Below the pieces are notes generated by a model, which was given only the letters and a program-made list of their open reading frames with translations, was not told where the DNA came from and did no database searches. A DNA stretch of 38,924 nucleotides from Clostridiales bacterium DTU032 (lineage in GTDB: Bacteria > Bacillota > Clostridia > Saccharofermentanales > DTU023). Positions 36,004-38,924 of the stretch are shown here, one piece after another; position 1 is the stretch's first letter, and each line of letters begins with the position of its first letter. The DNA lies in assembly GCA_001512745.1 (NCBI GenBank), contig LFSM01000109.1:1943-40866 (forward strand). Direction: 5' to 3'. A program made the translations under genes and the position numbers.

Positions 36004-37191
36004 ATGAAAAAGGGACTGAAAATTATCCAGAACAATTTAGATGAGCTGAAAAAATCCGGTCTATATAGCGAGGAACGCATTTTAACAGTGCCTCAGGGAA
36101 GCACGATCGATACTACGGAAACCGAGGGCGTTATCAATATGTGTGCTAACAACTATCTTGGCTTGGCAAACAGCCCGGAGCTGATAGCAGCAGCCAAGGC
36201 CAGCTATGACCGCTGGGGTTATGGCATGTCATCGGTACGTTTTATTTGCGGCACACAAGCACAACATAAGGAATTGGAAAGGGAACTGGCTAAATTCTTC
36301 GGCTTTGAAGACGCTATTCTCTATTCTTCCTGTTTTGACGCTAATGGGGGCCTCTTTGAAACTCTGCTGACTGAGGAGGACGCAATTATCTCGGATGAGC
36401 TCAATCACGCCAGCATAATTGATGGTATCAGGTTGTCCAAAGCTAAGCGTTATCGCTATAACAATAACGATATGGCCCACTTGGAGCAGTGTCTGAAAGA
36501 AGCTGATGCAGACGGAGCCCGCATTAAATTGATCGCCACGGATGGCGTCTTTTCCATGGATGGCATTATCGCTGATCTCAAGTCGATTTGTGATCTAGCT
36601 GATAAATATGATGCTTTAGTGATGGTTGATGATTCCCACGCTTCCGGATTTGTCGGGAAAAAAGGTAAGGGAACACCTGAATATTGCGATGTTATGGGGC
36701 GGGTCGACATTATGACCAGCACTTTGGGCAAGGCTATGGGCGGAGCCTCAGGTGGTTTTACTCTGGCAAATAAGGATATCGTAGCCTGGCTCAGGCAGAA
36801 AAGCCGGCCTTATCTTTTTTCTAACACTCTAGCACCTGCAATCGTTGCTACATCGCTGAAAGTTCTGGATATGCTTGTGCGCGACAGTTATCTGATTGAT
36901 CGGGTTAATGCCAATACCCTATATTTCCGCAAGGAAATTGAAGAACTTGGTCTGGAGATTATTCCGGGTACCCACCCGATTGTGCCGGTTATGGTCTACG
37001 ATGCGAAAAAAGCTCTGGATGTCGCAGATTTCATGCTGAAGAAGGGAATTTATGTTGTAGCCTTCAAATTCCCTGTAGTGCCCCAAGGCCTGGCGCGTAT
37101 ACGCTGTCAGATTTCAGCTGCCCACACCAAGGAAGAATTAGATGCTGCCTTGACGGCTTTTGCTGAAGCTAAGAAAGAATTTGACCTCTAA
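36004..37191 (+). CDS. kbl: Glycine C-acetyltransferase (2-amino-3-ketobutyrate CoA ligase)
   Basis: PLP enzyme that cleaves 2-amino-3-oxobutyrate with CoA to glycine and acetyl-CoA, the second step after Tdh. The 395-residue protein is an alpha-oxoamine synthase: [62 protein letters not shown] and the PLP lysine in [14 protein letters not shown]. An upstream in-frame GTG at 35941 lies inside tdh and is rejected. AAAGG just before ATG 36004, and the family N-terminus ([20 protein letters not shown]), fix the start. The operon ends in a strong terminator. Confidence 0.95.
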   Translation: MKKGLKIIQNNLDELKKSGLYSEERILTVPQGSTIDTTETEGVINMCANNYLGLANSPELIAAAKASYDRWGYGMSSVRFICGTQAQHKELERELAKFFGFEDAILYSSCFDANGGLFETLLTEEDAIISDELNHASIIDGIRLSKAKRYRYNNNDMAHLEQCLKEADADGARIKLIATDGVFSMDGIIADLKSICDLADKYDALVMVDDSHASGFVGKKGKGTPEYCDVMGRVDIMTSTLGKAMGGASGGFTLANKDIVAWLRQKSRPYLFSNTLAPAIVATSLKVLDMLVRDSYLIDRVNANTLYFRKEIEELGLEIIPGTHPIVPVMVYDAKKALDVADFMLKKGIYVVAFKFPVVPQGLARIRCQISAAHTKEELDAALTAFAEAKKEFDL

Positions 37192-37220
37192 AAAGCTGTA
37201 TTAAGCATTTCTGGCAAGAA

Positions 37221-37256
37221 AAAAGCTCCTGATCAAATGTAGTCAGGAGCTTTTTT
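37221..37256. terminator. Bidirectional terminator between kbl and rubrerythrin
   Basis: AAAAGCTCCTGA (37221-37232) and TCAGGAGCTTTT (37243-37254) with a 10-nt loop. T runs follow on both strands, so it serves both convergent operons. Confidence 0.9.
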
Positions 37257-37273
37257 AAGCGGGAAATTCAGCT

Positions 37274-37774
37274 TTAGTACTTAATGAATTTATCGCCGGG
37301 GACGCCGCAGATTTTGCATTTGTCCGGCACGAACTTCTCTATATTTCCGCAGACAGGGCAGAGATAGTAGAAGATTTCTTCGGCATCTGAATCTAAATTG
37401 TCGAGAGCTTCCTGATATAGGCCGGCGTGTACTTCTTCGGCTTTCAGGGCATAAGTGAATGATCTTACGGCCTGGGAATTGCCTTCGGCTTCAGCCTGCT
37501 CGACAAAAGGCGGATACATGCTTGTATATTCGTAGGTTTCACCTTCGACACCATCTTTTAGATTTTCAGCAGTGGTGCCGACCTTGCCTGCAACCTTAAA
37601 GTGGCTGATGGCGTGAATAGTCTCAGCATCAGCAGCAGCTCTGAACAGTTTTGCGGCATTGGTGAAACCATCTTTTTCAGCCTTCTCGGCATATGCTGTG
37701 TACTTTCTGTTTGCTTCTGATTCACCTGTAAAGGCTGTCATCAGATTGTCATAAGTTGTTGTTTTTTCACTCAT
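37274..37774 (-). CDS. rbr: Rubrerythrin
   Basis: Non-heme iron peroxidase that reduces H2O2 in anaerobes. From ATG 37774 it is 166 residues. A ferritin-like diiron domain carries ESEANRKYTAYAEKAEKDG, ADAETIHAISH and ALKAEEVHAGLY. A C-terminal rubredoxin-like iron site has CPVCG and CKICG. AGGAGG (37788-37783) is 8 nt upstream, a clear internal start. The same frame is open for 78 more codons upstream, to an ATG at 38008 that lacks a ribosome binding site, so an N-terminally extended form is formally possible. It lies downstream of perR in one unit with a PerR box, consistent with peroxide induction. Confidence 0.93.
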   Translation of the reverse strand: MSEKTTTYDNLMTAFTGESEANRKYTAYAEKAEKDGFTNAAKLFRAAADAETIHAISHFKVAGKVGTTAENLKDGVEGETYEYTSMYPPFVEQAEAEGNSQAVRSFTYALKAEEVHAGLYQEALDNLDSDAEEIFYYLCPVCGNIEKFVPDKCKICGVPGDKFIKY

Positions 37775-38018
37775 TAATTTTTCCTCCTGAGATTTTTCAT
37801 ATTTTCCTAAAAGCATTTCTACAGTTTCGCGAGGGAAGCCTTGAAGCTGATCCTTTTCTAGCAGAGACAGTAGAAATTGCTTTGAGTTTTCTGTCTGGGG
37901 CAAAAGAAATCCTGATTCGCGCAGAAGTTCCTCTGCCATGATATGGTTTGATTTCTCTATGGCGACAGCAAGCTTGCCGGGTAACGTAGCCGCAAATTTT
38001 ACATACATACTTCGCCAT
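37775..38018 (-). pseudogene. Frameshifted rubredoxin-like ORF between perR and rubrerythrin
   Basis: GGAG (38030-38027) is 8 nt before ATG 38018, which opens a frame reading MAKYVCKICGYV, a convincing first half of a rubredoxin-type iron site. After about codon 12 this frame becomes Arg/Ser-rich and stops at 37797. The +1 frame has no good start but carries protein-like, helical sequence (LAVAIEKSNHIMAEELL, LLSLLEKDQLQGF) and runs without a stop into rubrerythrin. The intact ancestral product probably switched frames near 37970-37985. A mutation, a sequencing error or a programmed +1 shift at GTT ACC CGG would all explain it. No second CxxC is visible. Confidence 0.5.
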
Positions 38019-38034
38019 TAAAATATCTCCTATA

Positions 38035-38472
38035 TTATTTTTCAGATTCTTCTTGATCGGCTTTCAAGCAGTCCGGGCAAAGTCCTCTGAAATATACATC
38101 TCTTTCCTCTATCATAAAATCTGCAAGATCTGTTGATTCAATCTCTTGCATATTCAGGCGAAAGTCGAAAAGTTTCTTGCAGGATGTGCATTTGAAGTGT
38201 CCATGGCTTTCGGTGATTATTTCATAACGGCTTTCACTGTCTTCAATTGATAAAGCATTGACCAGACCGGCCTCTTGCAGCAGATGTAATGTGTTATACA
38301 CAGTAGCCTTGGAGAGACTGGGCAGCTCCTTTTGTAAGTCTAAATAAATCTCATCTGCGCTGGGATGTGTTTTATTTTGGACGAGATATTCCAGCAGCTT
38401 CAGTCTCTGATGTGACAAGCGAATGTTTATTGTTTGAAGTATTTCTTTTAGATTATCAATATTATCAATCAT
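38035..38472 (-). CDS. perR: Fur family peroxide-responsive repressor PerR
   Basis: A 145-residue Fur-family winged-helix regulator. The DNA-binding region is RLSHQRLKLLEYL to LSKATVYNTLHLLQEAGLV. The metal-binding part has SESRYEIITESHGHFKCTSC, and a second Cys pair lies in GLCPDC, giving the structural zinc site. PerR and Fur differ subtly. I favour PerR because the gene sits directly upstream of rubrerythrin and behind a PerR-type box. The ATG at 38472 has no obvious ribosome binding site, and I see no better alternative. The gap to the next ORF is 16 nt. Confidence 0.88.
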   Translation of the reverse strand: MIDNIDNLKEILQTINIRLSHQRLKLLEYLVQNKTHPSADEIYLDLQKELPSLSKATVYNTLHLLQEAGLVNALSIEDSESRYEIITESHGHFKCTSCKKLFDFRLNMQEIESTDLADFMIEERDVYFRGLCPDCLKADQEESEK

Positions 38473-38494
38473 AAGGTATTATGTGTATTTAAAT

Positions 38495-38509
38495 TTATAA
38501 GCATTCTAA
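38495..38509. promoter_or_regulatory. PerR box upstream of perR-rbr
   Basis: TTATAAGCATTCTAA matches the Bacillus PerR consensus TTATAATNATTATAA at 12 of the 14 fixed positions. It is centred about 30 nt before the perR ATG and overlaps a TATAAA that could serve as -10, so autorepression is likely. Confidence 0.7.
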
Positions 38510-38604
38510 AAATGTAATAATTCCAGATAACTATATACCAGTAAATATGCTGATTCAAGAGCGGATATTGAAAATACTAATTAAGTGCTTGTAAATGCCG
38601 ATAT

Positions 38605-38636
38605 TTCCCCTGGGAGATAAAGAACTTCCAGGGGGA
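38605..38636. other. Unassigned hairpin
   Basis: CCCCTGG (38607-38613) and CCAGGGG (38628-38634) form a 7-bp stem with a 14-nt loop. Neither strand has a T run after it, so it is not a standard terminator. It lies in the roughly 215-bp gap between perR and tRNA-Lys, where I see no ORF. Confidence 0.3.
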
Positions 38637-38676
38637 GATGTTAGTACTGGCCTAAGTAATAAGATCGTTTAAACGC

Positions 38677-38715
38677 AAAACCCCCGCAGACTTGCTGATG
38701 CCATGTCCACGGGGG
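38677..38715 (-). terminator. Terminator of tRNA-Lys
   Basis: On the minus strand, CCCCCG (38715-38710) and CGGGGG (38686-38681) pair around a 23-nt loop and are followed by TTTTGCG. It lies about 10 nt after the tRNA 3' end. Confidence 0.65.
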
Positions 38716-38725
38716 CTTTCTCCTC

Positions 38726-38801
38726 TGGTACACCATCAGGGATTCGAACCCTGGACCTACTGATTAAGAGTCAGTTGCTCTACCGACTGAGCTAATGGTG
38801 C
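38726..38801 (-). tRNA. tRNA-Lys (anticodon CTT)
   Basis: A 76-nt cloverleaf. The acceptor is GCACCAT/ATGGTGT (first pair G-U), the D arm GCTCAGTCGGTAGAGC, and the anticodon stem ACTGA/TCAGT with loop CTCTTAA. The T arm is CAGGG-TTCGAAT-CCCTG, the discriminator is A, and the CCA is encoded. It reads AAG. Confidence 0.97.
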
Positions 38802-38817
38802 GTATGAGTACCAAGTG

Positions 38818-38847
38818 ATTATAAGAGCAAAATAATGTATTTGTCAA
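38818..38847 (-). promoter_or_regulatory. Promoter of tRNA-Lys
   Basis: Consensus TTGACA (38847-38842), an 18-nt spacer and consensus TATAAT (38823-38818) on the minus strand, about 17 nt before the tRNA. The remaining 77 bp to the window end show no gene I can support. Confidence 0.85.
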
Positions 38848-38924
38848 ACGGAGTTTGCAAGCTGACGGCGTTCCAAAATTGGAGGCGAAAAAACAACAGC
38901 TCCCATTCTGTGCTAAATTTGGAT

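Noticed and set aside
37797-38018. 73-codon ORF as a complete independent gene
   Set aside because: Only the first dozen residues are protein-like; the rest looks out of frame, so it is reported as a frameshifted ORF instead.
1-38924. CRISPR arrays, insertion sequences, prophage or defence islands
   Set aside because: No direct-repeat arrays, transposases, integrases or terminal inverted repeats were seen; gene content is core chromosomal.

Overview
The window looks like chromosomal core sequence from a low-to-mid GC member of the Bacillota, most likely an anaerobic Clostridia-type lineage. Supporting signs are RNase J, bifunctional Rel, RqcH, an LCP wall protein, PerR with rubrerythrin and ferritin, DUF5702/TadE-like proteins and strong AGGAGG ribosome binding sites. 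No phage, insertion sequence, CRISPR array or rRNA was seen. The species cannot be named from the sequence alone.

Layout. 1-2494: the 3' end of an unidentified gene, then rel ((p)ppGpp metabolism), convergent with rnj (RNase J, minus strand). 4490-4750: rpsT with its own promoter and terminator. 4898-8731: an LCP family protein, ruvC, ruvA, ruvB and queH, closely packed. 8747-10612 (minus): RqcH/NFACT. 10681-10926: a small two-helix membrane protein. 11003-13527 (minus): two tandem long-form PRPP synthetase paralogs; the upstream one has lost its catalytic signatures. 13591-19403: ysxC, comEC, holA, radC and mreC. 19405-22312: mreD and a class B PBP (PBP2); mreB is not between radC and mreC.

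22486-23573: an active-site-degenerate methylglyoxal synthase homolog with a glyoxalase-II-like metallo-hydrolase, behind a good sigma-A-type promoter. 23580-23701: a structured non-coding stretch ending in a terminator. 23747-26464: three small secreted or pseudopilin-like proteins (Tad-like) with no Tad machinery nearby. 26557-31415: secA and tkt. 31481-31555 (minus): tRNA-Thr(CGT). 31682-32203 (minus): ferritin. 32400-34820: an 806-residue membrane-spliced coiled-coil protein resembling YhaN/Rad50-type ATPases but lacking the ATPase motifs. 34938-37191: tdh-kbl threonine degradation operon. 37274-38472 (minus): perR, a frameshifted rubredoxin-like ORF and rubrerythrin, behind a recognisable PerR box. 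38726-38801 (minus): tRNA-Lys(CTT).

Most of the window serves housekeeping: stringent response, RNA decay, recombination, ribosome rescue, cell elongation, secretion and central carbon metabolism. The recurrent unusual theme is clean, full-length homologs of known enzymes whose catalytic residues are gone: the PRPP synthetase paralog, the methylglyoxal synthase homolog and the YhaN-like protein. These, the orphan Tad-like trio and the rubrerythrin leader frameshift are the places most likely to hold undescribed biology.
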